Positions 12,371 through 22,794 are shown, counted from the stretch's first letter. The stretch is DNA of 64,000 bases from Crossaster papposus (GCA_037893245.1 JBAIAA010000608.1:124001-188000), one strand, 5' to 3'. Notes: generated by a model not told the origin, from the letters alone. Numbers and translations are program-made.

Positions 12371-15300
12371 GTCAAGAACAGATTCTCATCATATATGCCC
12401 GGAGAATATGCCACTATAGGATACTTTGTGTGGAGTCAGTCCGGGGGAATATATTAGATTAATGTCCTGTGTTGCCCATGTGTTTGAGAGATGTCGGGGG
12501 CATTTCTGTACTCACTCTATTGTAGCCACATGAACATCCTGTGAACTGGTACAAAGAATATTTATATTGTGGGTAAAGACAGGCATGGGAGTAGCTGTAC
12601 ATTACAATATGGTGTGTTCTAAGTCGCAGTACACTACATGTAGGTGGGGTTATAAAAAAATTCTGTGTTTCTACTCGCGTGTGTATAAAACCTCAGATGC
12701 AATAGTTGCGCCCTCGCACCCCATCCACCAAGATTAAAATGTAACGGCCATTCAAAGATGCATTACCTTTGCTCTGGAACAAAATCCTCTTAAGAGAGTC
12801 CTATATATTTGTTAGGCATCTTAACCTTTTAGTTTCGAGAACTTTTGCTGAGCACTTCAAATGATCAAAATGCACAACTGACAAATATCCCTTTAAGCCC
12901 TCAAAGATTAACGAGCAATATAAAGCCGTACCGTACTGCGATTGTGTGCATTGTGCAGCTCGGTTGCTTGAAATGCCCTCGGGTCACATACTGTACATGT
13001 ACACGTTCGATGGCCAAGATTGTTCGTGCTTATTGCCCTGCTCGCGTGCTGTTGATGGGGACTTAATGTTGGCGGAAAATTATCCGATTAAATAATTATG
13101 AAGGCGAATAATGAAAAATGACATACAAGGCATGTACTGGTAGTTGCCATTGCAATGTATCTCAACATACTCAAGGTTTTTGTTTAAATTGAAATCTACA
13201 AATAATTAATGATTTTGATTTACAACGGAATTATTTCATGATTAAATATTAAAGGTAGGATACACCATTGGTAATTGCTTGAATTATCACGAATAGTTGG
13301 ATATATTTTATAGTAAAGCCCGTTTAACTGACCTGTTCAAAGTTTTACAATCATGGATGTTCAGAAAAGTGGCTTTCGTTTTCAACTGACATCGTGCAAT
13401 TCACCGATCATGAATGTTGTTTGGGGGGGGGGGGACAATTACAGGATATCTAGCGCAATCATTTTGCTTGATGCCTAGAATTATTATTTACGTTCAAATA
13501 AATAAGATATTTCCTAATAATTCAGTAGTAAAAATGTTCATAAAGATATGCAAGTGGTGTATCCTACCTTTTAAATGTTAAACATGGACAGCATTTTCTA
13601 TTCTTCGACGTCTCATGTATAAGTGAATAACTAAATTGTTGCTAGAAAAATAATTTTGAAAAAAAATTGGTGTAAGATTTAAGGGAAATGTAGAACTAAA
13701 TGTTTCTTTTTGCTGTAATGTTCAGAAATGGATGAATTTGGAGCATTGGTACAAAATAGTTACGCTGACTTGTTTTTCGTTTTGGGTTCGTAGATGCTTG
13801 AAAAAAAATCAATAAAACCAATCATATTCTTGTAGTCTGGGTCCCTGACCCCACTTAAGATGAGACAGAGCAGCTTATAAACGTTGGGGAATTGTAAGGT
13901 CAGAGAATCAGTCTAGCTGGCTTCAAGTACATGTACCTCTTTACAGGTGTGTAATCAATAATGCAAAACTATATGTACATGTATAAACAGTAAGCCATTT
14001 GCTAGTAAAATTTGAATAACATCTGGTACACTGATGACTTGTTAAAAATGCTGGGCATATTTTAACTTTGAATTCTTCAGACCAAAGAGACTTTTACTAT
14101 TGCTGCGTTCCAATCGCGTCGTGTTTATCGTGTTCACTAGTTCACGAGTCGTACAATGGCGTTCTAATCGCCTGGTAACTCGTGTTCACCAGTGGTGAAC
14201 TCGAGGTGGAATTTGTTTTCTTTCTCCATGTTCACCACTTCATAAACGAATGAAATACTCGCCATGCTCGCGCAAGCGTGTTCGTTTACGTACAAGTTGT
14301 CGCGCGATGAAGAATGTCCTTACCGCACGACTAACTCGACTGTGCGCGTGCGTCTTGGTGGGTAGCGTTTGGAATGCAACCCACTCGTGAACGTGGAGAA
14401 TATCACGGTGAACAAGATAAACACGACGCGAAGGATTCCGGAGCTGGGGGTTGGTAGGGTGAGGCTTGCCCCGAATCCCGTGGTATAGTAACAGTCTCAT
14501 TTAGTCTGGAGAATTAAAAGTTTAATATGCCAAGCATTTTTAGCAAACTTGTCAGTGTACCAGATGTTATTCAAATTTTAATAACTCGCTAAGGCTTATT
14601 ATAAAATTTAGAAGCAGTATTTAAAAAAAAAAAAAAATTCCTCCAACGCTGGTCGACTGTACATGTACATGTACACTGTACAGAAGTCGGTTACATTTAT
14701 CTTTTTATTTATCTTTACATTTACAAGGCTCGTATAATACAGGCATGTATACATGTATACATCTGCATGAATGCCAGGCAAATCCTGATTAATCAAAATA
14801 TACAGGCCCCGTCTGTCCAATTGCGCATGAATCATGCCATTTCTAAACTACATGTAGGATTGGGAGTATAGGTTGACGAGTCCGCAATTTGTCGGCCCTT
14901 CCCTTCAGTGATCTGTATTGAAAGATTAAATGGAGGGAAGATGACAGATCTACTCTGTACTGTACGTGTATGCAATGTACTGGGTAGTGGAATCGGATAA
15001 AAGTCGACAAATGTTATGAAACAGAGTGGACCCATTGAAAAATTATAAAGGCATTGGACATAATTTGCATTGTCTACTTGACATTGATTAAGCCCAAGGT
15101 AAAACAAAATTCTTTATATTCAATAAATAATTAATAACAAATAATAGGGTGGTTGAGTATTTTTGTTCTGAGAAAGTATCTGCCAGCGACCGGCTCGCAG
15201 CCAGTGATGCCGGAAATATCAGGGTGTGCTACCCACAGATGCTGGCCTGAACCTGTTTTTTTTCTTTTTCTAAAATGGTTATAGCCAGAAAATAAGGCCA

Positions 15301-18300
15301 GATATACCCCGGTATCTGTCAGCGACCGGCTCGTAGTGAGCGAGGCCGGAAATATCAGGGTTTGCTACCCACAGATGCTGGCCGGAACTTGTTTGTTTTC
15401 ATTTCTAAAATGGTTATAGCCAGAAAATAAGGCCAGAAATATCTGCCAGCGACCGGCTCGTAGTGAGCGAGGCCGGGAATATCAGGGTGTGCTACTCACA
15501 GATGCCGCCCTGAACCCGTTTTTTTCTTTTTCTAAAATGGTTATAGCCAGAAAATAAGGCCAGAAATATCTGCCAGTGACCGGCTCGTAGTGAGCGAGGC
15601 CGGGAATATCAGGGTGTGCTACCCACAGATGCCGCCCTGAACCCGTTTTTTTCTTTTTCTAAAATGGTTATAGCCAGAAAATAAGGCCAGAAATATCTGC
15701 CAGTGACCGGCTCGTAGTGAGCGAGGCCGGAAATATCAGGGTGTGCTACACACAGATGCCCGCATGAACCCGTCTCTGATTAAGGTTCGTGAAAAAAAAC
15801 AATTCCGTGCCCGCGCCCGGTCAATGTCTAAATAATCACAATCAAATTTTTAATTTTTCATCATAGGACAACCAGTCTCTCTTGTCGCTGGAGTGGATCC
15901 TAGAGCTGATCGGCAAAGAGATTGAGAAGGACCCGAAGCGCCCTCACATCATCGACATTATGCCCAACCTGCGCTTCTTGCTACGCTGCGAGAAGTACAT
16001 TCAGGATCCCGAGTTTGACATGAAGAACTTCGAGAAACGGGTAAAGATCGACATCCTTTGCTTTGGAACATTTTCAAGGTTTAAAATCTTTTGGCAATTT
16101 ACCCAATATTCAATTTAAATCACTCTTGACACAAATTTCCGTCTTTCAAACATTTCGTTGCGGTACCTTCTGCTATTCAGATTCAAATTAGCCGGCTGAT
16201 CCCGGTTTGCTCGGTGGTCAAGTGGTAAGACTTCTGCACTAGGAAGCCGGAGGTCGTAAGTTTGAGTCCCACCCGAGGGATTTATTTCTGATGATATCTC
16301 GGGACAACACTAAGTCAACAGTATATAAAATACGTTGGTGAAGTAAGTCCCTTGAATACAACTCTAGGCAAATTCTAATTTCAGTTGGTTGAGCACCGGA
16401 CCTTAATCTGGAGGACGCAGGTTCAAATCCCGTTGAAGTCAATTTCTTCATGAAAAAACTGTTTGCGTTGTTTTGCAGTTTCACAATATATTCGCCTTGA
16501 ATCTGGCCATCCCCGAAGAGAAGGTCATCAAGCAGATCACGGCCCACAGCGCCAAGCATCCCGATAAGATGAAGGAGGCGGGGCAGAGCGACGAAGCAGA
16601 CACCAGCAGGACACAGGTCAGTCAGTCAGTCAGTCTGCCTTTACCGGTCGGCCGGTCGGTCAACTTTTATATCTGTATGGTGAACAGATTGAAATAACAC
16701 GAGACTTTGTTCTCTCTCTGTCTAACTTGTGCCTCCAGAGACGTAACGCTCTGTACACGTCCAGCGTCAAGCAATTCCTGAATTACTTTGCGTCGTCAGG
16801 TCGGCTGGTGACCGTGGACGTAGCCTGCGGAGTGGCCGACCTCATTTGGCACCGGGTCAGCGATTTCTTCGGCCACCAGCTGGAGTTGGAGCCCATCAGG
16901 ACGGTCAACACGGTCGTCATTTTTGCTTTCGGTGAGCATTCTTGTTTATAATTTAAGGAGGTGGGCCCCCAGCCAGTCCCCAGTCCGCTCTTAGACTGCC
17001 CCAGACCGTACCAATTAAGCCCGTTCCAAGCCCGTTCAGTTTCAACACTCTAACAAGAGACGGTCGTTTTAATCCTGAAAGTGTACTTTGATGTTGTTGG
17101 TTTTTTGTGTGTATGCAGACGAGCTCGACTTTGAGGGATTAGATTTGGATCGCTATGCACTGGAGTTGGTGACTCTCAAGAGTCTGGTGGATGACAGCAA
17201 ATCCCCTCCAGTAAGTGAACCTGCTCAGCAAGGATGCTCTGTCGAACTGCCTCAGAGTCAAACAGCCGGATGCATCAAAGTGCACCTGATTTGTTATCCT
17301 GATCCTGGCAGGGTTAGGGTTAGGGTTAAGAAATTTTGTTGTGCTAATTAGCAGCTCAATGAAATTAGAGTCAAACTGCCCAAGAGTCAAACTGCCTCAG
17401 AGTCTGCGGTCACCCAACACAGCAGAATCCATCTCTGGCGTTGTTCAATAGGGACTAGCACTCAAAAGTCAATTGGTGTTTATGCACTGGTGTTGACAGC
17501 CGGATGCATCAAAGTGCACCTGATTTGTTTTCCTGATGCACTAAGCTCCTGGCAGGGTTAGGGTTAAGAAATTTTGTTGTGCTAATTAGCAGCTCAATGA
17601 AATTGGAGTCAAACTGCCCAAGAGTCAAACTGCCTCAGAGTCTGCGGTCACCCAACACAGCAGAATCCATCTCTGGCATTGTTCAATGGGGACTAGCACT
17701 CAGTCTTAGACATTGGTGTTTATGCACTGGTGTTGACAGCCGGATGCATCAAAGTGCACCTGATTTGTTTTCCTGATGCATTAAGCTCCTGGCAGGGTTA
17801 GGGTTAAGCAATTTTGTTGTGCTAATTAGCAGCTCAATGAAATTAGCCTGATGATGAAACGATCTGGTGGTATGGACGTTACGATCTGGTGGTATGGACG
17901 TTACGATCTGGTGATATGGACGTTACGATCGGGTGAAAGGGGTGTTACGATCGGGTGATATGGTCGTTACGATCTGATGATAGGGGCGTTACGATCTGGT
18001 GATATGGGCGTTACGATCTGATAATATGATCTGGTGATATGGGTATTACAATCGGGTGATAGGGGCGTTACGATCTGGTTTTAGAGGCATTGTGATATGG
18101 ACGTTACGATCGGGTGATAGGAGACGTTACGATCGGGTGATAGGAGGCGTTACGATCGGATGATAGGGGTGTTACGATATGGTGATAGGGCTGGTACGAT
18201 CTGATGATATGGGTTTAAGAGTAATGAATTGGATGTTAAACTCTTGATACTTGCCTTTTTTGTGAAAGGATAAAGTTCTTGGTGCCCTATGTCGACACAT

Positions 18301-19355
18301 TGATACGTCAGCGCCATTGGTGGAAGCCTTTGCAGTGGACGCCACGGACACCACTCTCCTATCCTACGCATCAGACAGGGTAGGTTTAAAAAAAATATAA
18401 TTACTACGAATGCAAATATTTGACGCCAGGGAGAGTTTTCTTGATGTCAATCTTTTACTTAACCAGTTCGCGCCGGAGGACGTCTATACACGCAAAGTTT
18501 TTTCCAGATTCAAAACGGATGGAGCATAAACTTGTCACGAGCAAAGTCGGAAATGTCTGTCAGCAGCGAGCAAGGCCGGAAATGCGTGGGTGTGCTTTCT
18601 GATACCATCAGCCTGAACCCGCCTCTGATCGAGTTTTGTTAAAAATAATACCCGCCTCGGCTTGGTGATGTTTAAATAATCCCGGCGCGAACTGGTTAAG
18701 TCTACGATTATTCACGAACATAAAAACGTGACATGAACATAAACCGGCACTGGCGTAAGTCAAGTTTTGCTCTTATTTTTTTAACTATCTAGTCTTATTT
18801 GTGAATAAGATTAAAACTGCTGCAAACTGCTTGCTGGCTGGAATGACCTGAAATATACAAATCAAATAAGTTAAGAGGGCCTAATATTTCGATCTTAACA
18901 AGATCTTCTTCATTTGAATCGATTCGAGTCATTTGCCTCCAGTGAGTTAAGTTGTGTCATTTACCCATCGACACTCAAGTCGAGTTGCAAAAAAAATTGA
19001 CACGACACGAGTCGAACTCGAGCCGAGTCATTGACTCGTGTCATTACAACTCTGACGAATAGCACTATTTAAACTACAATCTCGGCCCTTTCTTTACGGT
19101 TGTTCTTGTCTCTGTCTCTGCACACAGAAAAACAGCTCGACCCGCTTCGTGGAGCAGGCAGAGACATACCTGGACAAGTACATCTTCATCTCTAACTTAA
19201 AGAAGACGCGGGGCCGCAAGTGTAGCCTCTTCCAGCGACTATACAAAGTGGTGGCCACCACGCAGAACGAGGCCTGTCTCTTTCCCCAGGAGACGGACAC
19301 GGAGCTGTGCAAACGAATAGCCCTCTATATGGCCCAGGAGCGCACAGGCTATTAA
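5898..19355 (+). CDS. Acylated adenylate-kinase-like (probable pseudokinase) protein, 415 aa, 8 exons
   Basis: Exons: 5898-6042, 9231-9397, 15867-16040, 16479-16616, 16739-16931, 17119-17210, 18269-18379 and 19128-19355; phases agree and sum to 415 residues. The N-terminus MGCGNSS fits N-myristoylation at Gly2 and palmitoylation at Cys3, so membrane attachment is likely. Residues 44-55 read VVFVFGGPGSKK, aligning to the adenylate kinase P-loop GGPGSGKGT, but with K for G and R for T (GGPGSKKGR, 49-57). Residues 111-138 align to the strand ending GYPR, here IIDIMPN, so the nucleotide-binding Arg is absent. FALNLAIPEEKVIKQI (167-182) aligns to the strand and helix before the LID, again without the usual Arg pair and with no glycine-rich LID. 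RRNALYTSSVKQFL..GRLVTVDVA (209 on) matches the kinase C-terminal helix and strand. About 150 further residues (273-415) resemble nothing I recognise. The fold is likely kinase-like; loss of activity is inferred. Confidence 0.88.
7240..7472 (-). mobile_element. Truncated copy of MITE family 3 (AAAGGTAGGATACACCA ends)
   Basis: Contains TTCACGATCGCC, CCTGACGCCGG, TTTACTATAAAATTCAA, CATTCATGATAATTCAAGCA and an end ACCAATGGTGTAT, as in the complete copy at 57462-57825. The outer end is cut after GGTGTAT. A short ATTAAAACGATATTAAAACG duplication lies inside. Confidence 0.75.
8660..9225 (+). mobile_element. MITE family 7 copy (AAAGGTAGTATACACC ends), split by a MITE-1 insertion
   Basis: Matches the copy at 22795-23195 (ATGGATGTGTAAC, ATTGCCGGCTGGCAATC, AGCACACCAG, GGATGCTCGA, TTCAGTAGTTT) and ends GCAAATGGTGTATTTTACC. 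The left end is lost. A family 1 MITE at 8907-9146 interrupts it. Its right end lies a few bases from the acceptor of the P-loop exon at 9231. Confidence 0.8.
8907..9146 (+). mobile_element. MITE family 1, complete 240-bp copy flanked by TTAA
   Basis: Inverted ends CCAGTTCGCGCCGG and CCGGCGCGAACTGG inside TTAA on both sides. The interior carries GACGTATAAACGC, AATGTATGTCAGCAGCGCGC, GCGTGGGTGTGCTTCCCGG and CGGATCGAGTTTCGTTAAA. It has no open frame for a transposase, so it is non-autonomous. TTAA duplication is the target preference of piggyBac transposases. Confidence 0.9.
10115..10361 (+). mobile_element. MITE family 2 (GCTAAGCA palindromic element), complete copy
   Basis: About 245 bp with long imperfect inverted ends: AGGGGCCAGTTTCATAGAGC at the left and GCTCTATGAAATTGGCCCCT at the right, each joined to repeated GCTTAGCA/TGCTAAGC motifs. 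Other copies are listed at 22461, 28201, 40573, 48380, 51986, 52246, 53899 and 55780. Confidence 0.88.
10537..10745 (-). mobile_element. MITE family 1 copy
   Basis: Flanked by GGTTAACCTG and CTGGTTAAAAG; the interior is in the orientation opposite to 8907-9146 (GTACCGGGAAGCACACCCAC, GCCTTGCTCGCTGCTGATAG). About 30 bases shorter than the full copy near its left end. Confidence 0.88.
11400..11650 (+). mobile_element. MITE family 3 fragment
   Basis: GTAATTGCTTGAATTATCATG, TTTTATAGTAAATATCGTTT, CAATCATGGATGCCGA and CAACCGGCGTCAGGCAG match the family 3 interior. The left TIR is reduced to TGTAGGTAATTG and the right end is missing. Confidence 0.7.
12015..12271. mobile_element. Inverted-repeat element with TATGTGGCCCAGCACATC ends
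   Basis: The left end (12015 on) and right end (to 12271, GATGTGCTGGGTCACATG) are inverted repeats over about 55 bases, including CAAAATCAGGGACAAGTCGG and CGACTTATTCCTGATTTTG. TATGTGRCC plus subterminal AAGTCG is shared with families 4 and 5. Confidence 0.7.
12341..12369 (+). repeat. Poly-G tract (about 29 G)
   Basis: An uninterrupted G run in intron 2 of the AK-like gene. Similar runs lie near 13424, 21891, 27337, 28185, 37604 and 54172. Confidence 0.95.
13251..13572 (+). mobile_element. MITE family 3 copy with both ends
   Basis: Starts AAAGGTAGGATACACCATTG and ends CAAGTGGTGTATCCTACCTT, an inverted pair. A poly-G run sits inside near 13424. The neighbouring AAAs and TTTs leave TTAA or TA as possible target duplications. 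Confidence 0.88.
13990..14607. mobile_element. Large palindromic MITE (family 10) with an inner inverted-repeat insertion
   Basis: The outer arms match the copy at 56228-56630: GAATAACATCTGGTACACTG at the left and CAGTGTACCAGATGTTATTC at the right, plus AGACCAAAGA and GCTTGCCCCGAATC. Between them, about 14104-14433, lies a second element with ends TCGCGTCGTGTTTATCGTG and AAGATAAACACGACGCGA. The inner one therefore inserted later. Confidence 0.75.
15177..15835 (+). repeat. 127-bp tandem array (5 units) grown from a MITE-1 interior
   Basis: Units start TATCTGCCAG or TATCTGTCAG at 15177, 15313, 15440, 15567 and 15694 (periods 136, 127, 127, 127). Each holds GACCGGCTCG, ATATCAGGGTGTGCTACCC and TATAGCCAGAAAATAAGG. 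The last unit runs into CATGAACCCGTCTCTGATTA and CGGTCAATGTC, the terminal half of the MITE-1 variant at 57112-57378. It lies in intron 2 of the AK-like gene, ending 31 bases before exon 3. Confidence 0.85.
16205..16445 (+). mobile_element. Dimeric tRNA-derived SINE or tRNA relics
   Basis: The first tRNA-like unit (16211-16277) has CTCGG/CCGAG acceptor pairing, box A GTGGTCAAGTGG and box B-like GTTTGAGTCCC. The second (16378-16441) has box A TTGGTTGAGCACCGG, a CTTAATC loop as in tRNA-Lys(CTT), and box B GGTTCAAATCC. Stem mismatches and the linked arrangement argue against functional tRNA genes. It lies in intron 3 of the AK-like gene, ending 33 bases before exon 4. Confidence 0.6.
17262..17852 (+). 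repeat. About 237-bp tandem repeat, 2.5 units
   Basis: AGCCGGATGCATCAAAGTGC starts at 17264, 17498 and 17738. Each unit holds GGCAGGGTTAGGGTTAAG, TGCTAATTAGCAGCTCAATG and CAACACAGCAGAATCCATC. It lies in intron 6 of the AK-like gene. Confidence 0.9.
17855..18212 (+). repeat. 22-bp minisatellite before AK-like exon 7
   Basis: Degenerate units of the type GTTACGATCTGGTGATATGG. About 16 units fill the intron from the end of the 237-bp repeats to about 56 bases before exon 7 (18269). Confidence 0.9.
18459..18699 (+). mobile_element. MITE family 1, complete copy with TTAA flanks
   Basis: TTAACCAGTTCGCGCCGG at the left and CGGCGCGAACTGGTTAA at the right, interior as at 8907. It sits in intron 7 of the AK-like gene, 80 bases after exon 7. 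Confidence 0.92.
18800..18915 (+). repeat. GATCTTAACAAGATC-hairpin repeat (copy 2)
   Basis: About 115 bases closely matching 1455-1585, ending CGATCTTAACAAGATCTTC. Followed by a short GAGTCGA/TCGACTC-rich segment (18916-19050) of unknown nature. Confidence 0.65.
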
Positions 19356-19418
19356 CCGTAACCCCCCCCCTTATTATTGGTTACCCTAATACTTCCCTGC
19401 TAAACACAACAGTCCAAC

Positions 19419-19500
19419 AGAGACAGACAAAGAGCTGTGCAAATGAATAGCCCTCTACATGGCATAAGAGCACACAATCTATTAACCCTAACCACCCTAA
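19419..19500 (+). pseudogene. Tandem copy of the last AK-like codons and stop (broken)
   Basis: GAGCTGTGCAAATGAATAGC, CCTCTACATGGC and TATTAACCCTAACC repeat 19306-19362 of the true last exon, about 128 bases downstream. The copy has CGA changed to TGA, so its frame stops at once. It is best read as a local duplication in the 3' UTR rather than an alternative exon. Confidence 0.85.
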
Positions 19501-19690
19501 TGGTTACCCCAATATTTCTCTTATTGTTTCCCCCAACACCCCCCTAATGGTTCCCCCAAAACCCCCTAATAATGCATTCCCCAAAACCCCCTAATAATGC
19601 ATTCCCCCGAAACATTCCCTCCCCCCCCCCCCCCCAAAAAAAAAATTGTTTCCCTAAGACTCCCCTGCTAAACCCAACCAAATCCAACAC
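19500..19690 (+). repeat. C-rich simple tandem repeats
   Basis: CCCCCTAATAATGCATTCCC is repeated twice among other CCCCAA-rich units, followed by a poly-C run and poly-A near 19620-19647. Probably 3' UTR or flank of the AK-like gene. Confidence 0.8.
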
Positions 19691-20469
19691 TCTTCAACAT
19701 CAAGTTGTTGGGTACATGTACCTGAATGCTTTTGTCCCATTACTCAATTTTTCATACCTAAACTAAATATATATATACAGTTAGGACAAATATTAGCTCT
19801 TTTTTTTTCTGAGAAAAAAATATATACCGTCATTTCTTGTACATATTCATTTTTGAATTTTGAAGTCATTTAGGATTAGAACTACCGGTAGGCAGATATC
19901 AAACATTTGTGGCCTGCCATGACATAATGAGGAATAACCCCCACATTTGAAGTAAAGAGCAACTCAGTAGCTTTCCAATGATACCAACATTAATTATGTG
20001 ACTCAATTAATTCCAAAGATATACCACAGGAAAGTTGACAATGCACTGTCAGACTTTAGCGATCACATTTCGAGAAAAAGAGCTTTGAAGAAAAATACCA
20101 ACTTGTGCCACCAACAGCAGTAAAAAAAATATAACAAATCTTCACGTTTTGGAGTAATATTTTACACAAAAAATGCAGTGTGAATCTTGGCAACTCAAAA
20201 ATTTACCGATTTTGAAACAATTTTTTAGGTACGGGCAACTTCAGCTGTCGATTACTCGAAACAAGGTTTGATGCGAATTTCTCATTTGGCCTCATCAGTA
20301 CATGTAGGTCACATTTGGTTGATAAGGTTTCAGTGTAGTAAAGGTTGTAGCCGAATTTGCCAAATGCCCAATTTTAGATGCGACTGGTACATGTTGTTGC
20401 TAGTAATAAGCACCTCAATACAAATCCATCATTTGCACATGGGTTCTTTAAAAGGTACCAAATAGTACG

Positions 20470-20728
20470 AGAAGAGATTATTATTATTATTATTAGTTCT
20501 TTCCGGTAATGAAACCAAGGATCCTTCAAAAGCGCTCTAGGCACTGTAGCTCGTAAGCCAGAAGAAACCCTTAAGGAGAAGACATTGAGAAGATCAGGTA
20601 CAGTTTTAGAGGTGGGAGGAAAACCCCAGAAGAATATCCTGGGGGAAAACCCAATCCACATATTGGCCCAGACCAGATTCGAACCCGGGTCATAGTGGTG
20701 GAAGGCGAGGAAAGAACCGCTAAGCCAA
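20470..20728 (-). mobile_element. SINE-B: tRNA-derived head with (AAT)n-tailed 3' region
   Basis: Read on the minus strand: box A-like GTTGGCTTAGCGGTTC, box B GGGTTCGAATC, the phrase GATATTCTTCTGGGGTTTTC, then GGCTTACGAGCTACAGTGCC, CGCTTTTGAAGGATCC and a (TAA)n tail. The 3' part matches SINE-A at 36380-36725 while the head matches 38385-38660. Confidence 0.8.
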
Positions 20729-20932
20729 CCTGACTCTCATTGCTTTTATTTTTAAACCTTACATTTTTGGGTGCATACAGCCTCGTTATCTTAAAGTTCA
20801 TTGTAATTACGGTGTAGCTTGAATTCCAGAAATCCGGACTCGGTGGTAGTATTGCGTCACGTGAGAAGGTTTAACCAATAATAGGGAAAAGTCCGCTCTT
20901 CATAGGAGTCAAATTTTCATATATGACGATGG

Positions 20933-21098
20933 CTTTAACCAGTTCGCGCCTGAAATATTTTGACATTGAGTGGGCACAAGATTGATTTTTACGAACCTGG
21001 ATCTGAGACGGATTCAGGCCGACATCTGTGGGTAGCACACCTTGATATTTCTGGGATTGATCTGTCATCTGTTTTGAGTTCCGACGCGAACTGGTTAA
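20933..21098 (-). mobile_element. MITE family 1, short subtype
   Basis: TTAACCAGTTCGCG and CGCGAACTGGTTAA ends. The interior has CATCTGTGGGTAGCACACC and TTTTGACATTGA, as at 57112-57378, so it is the subtype from which the 15-kb tandem array arose. Confidence 0.85.
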
Positions 21099-21099
21099 A

Positions 21100-22460
21100 A
21101 TATTGTAGAACTCTCCTCGACTGTGTGCATTGTGTATGACATGCCGGTTGCTTTCAAAACTGGCCACTGAAATATATTATTGATGATATTCTCAATATAC
21201 TAACACTTTAAAATGTTCGTTCAGATAATATTCAATTGCATTTCAAAATTTGAATGTTTTACTGTTGTATTATATTACCTTTTGGGTATTTGTTTGATTG
21301 CATGCATGCACGGCTTGAGTGAATTGTGTGCTCTCTAGTATTTCAACAATCTTCTGATGTAAGTAAACTTTGAAGAATTATTCAAATATTGTTGTTTTTT
21401 AAAAACTAACAAACGAATGTACATAGTTTTATTGTGTGGTTTACCATTTACAACCAATAGCAAGCAAGATATATTATACTGTACAAATTTTGTTATTATG
21501 GTAGGAGTGGTTAAAATATTTGAAAACAAGTTTTTGAGCAGGACTTTTATCCAAACTTTGGAAGTTACTTGATAATTATATAATGTTTAGTATAAGCAAG
21601 TGTTTAAGCTGAAAGCGTTATTTGCAGCGACATTTAAAGTATACAAAGTTTTTAGGGTTCTAAAAATATAACGTTCGGGACATACGTATTTATCCGTGGG
21701 GCCATTTTTGCCAAAGGACCACTGACTTCACTTTACTAAATAGGGTCTGGAGGTAAAACTACTGGCCCAAATCAAAATATCTTGTGTCATTTTTCTTCTA
21801 GAAAGATTTTCCATCTATTGGTATAAGTACATGTAGATTTGAGGTAGTGGAAGCATGCATCGGTAGGTTTATCTGGTTTTTTTTTTTTTTTGGGGGGGGG
21901 CACCCTGTTCTGTATAAATGATATGCAGTAAGGGCTCCCCGTCCATCAACTCGATATTTTTTCGACAGCAAGCAAGCACGATGCGTCATGCAACCTTAAA
22001 CGCGTGGTCTTGTTACGTCATCTTCAAATAAAATCTTCAGGTGCAAAAGCCACTAAAAACTACATGTACTTCCATGGAAAATGAGATAACAACCCCAAGT
22101 GAAAGCTCTCATTGCCTATAATCAAATACTTTTTGCTGACATTTTAGCGGCTTTTCCACCAGAATTCTTCAAATCTTCTTCGGGCATCATACAAGCTATC
22201 AAAGTAAAGTTAGTTTTTTTAGATTTTTTAGAGAACCCATTTATTGTTTTTTCTTCCTTGATTTGATAAGGAAACCTAGGTTATTATTTTGTTTTAGATT
22301 GTAGATTAAAAAACAAATGTACAAAAGGACCAAATAGACAGTACTAAATCAATGACAAAGTTACATTAGCGTTTTGTATTCAGTGTTGGTATGTATAATA
22401 CGCTTATGCTACATACCTAGTATAGATCCAACTCACCAGGGCAAGTTGAGTTTTGCTCTT
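21100..22460. other. Intergenic stretch, nothing supported
   Basis: AT-rich DNA with a poly-T/poly-G junction near 21878-21900. No exon, RNA gene or element with clear ends was seen. Confidence 0.5.
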
Positions 22461-22711
22461 GGGGGCAATTTCATAAAACATGTAAGCACACAAATTTGCT
22501 TAGCACAAAAAAGTCTAGCTCGGTAAAAACAGGTTATCGGCCGAAACTCCATGTGCTTTTCATTAAAAAAAAACCAATAACAGCTGAATACCAGTCACAA
22601 ACAATAAACATCAACTGAAAGTTTGGTTTGTAAAGTTCTGTTTTTTTCACAGAATTTGTTTTCATGCTAAGTAAATGTTGGTGCTTACACGTTTTATAAA
22701 TTTGGCCCCTG
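22461..22711. mobile_element. MITE family 2, subtype B
   Basis: GGGGCAATTTCATAAAACATG at the left and CACGTTTTATAAATTTGGCCCC at the right, with inner GCTTAGCACAAAAAAGTC. Subtype B has ACATGTAAGCAC in place of AGCTGCTAAGCAC; 53899-54120 is the same subtype. Confidence 0.85.
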
Positions 22712-22794
22712 GCTATATCTGACCTACTCCACAAAATAGGGTATTATAATATCCTTTTCCTTATTCATTTAGTTAAACGTTTTTTCCTCGCATT

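Noticed and set aside
16205-16445. Functional tRNA genes (Cys/Val-like and Lys-like)
   Set aside because: Several stem mismatches, no terminator-like T run directly after, and the dimer layout fits a SINE.
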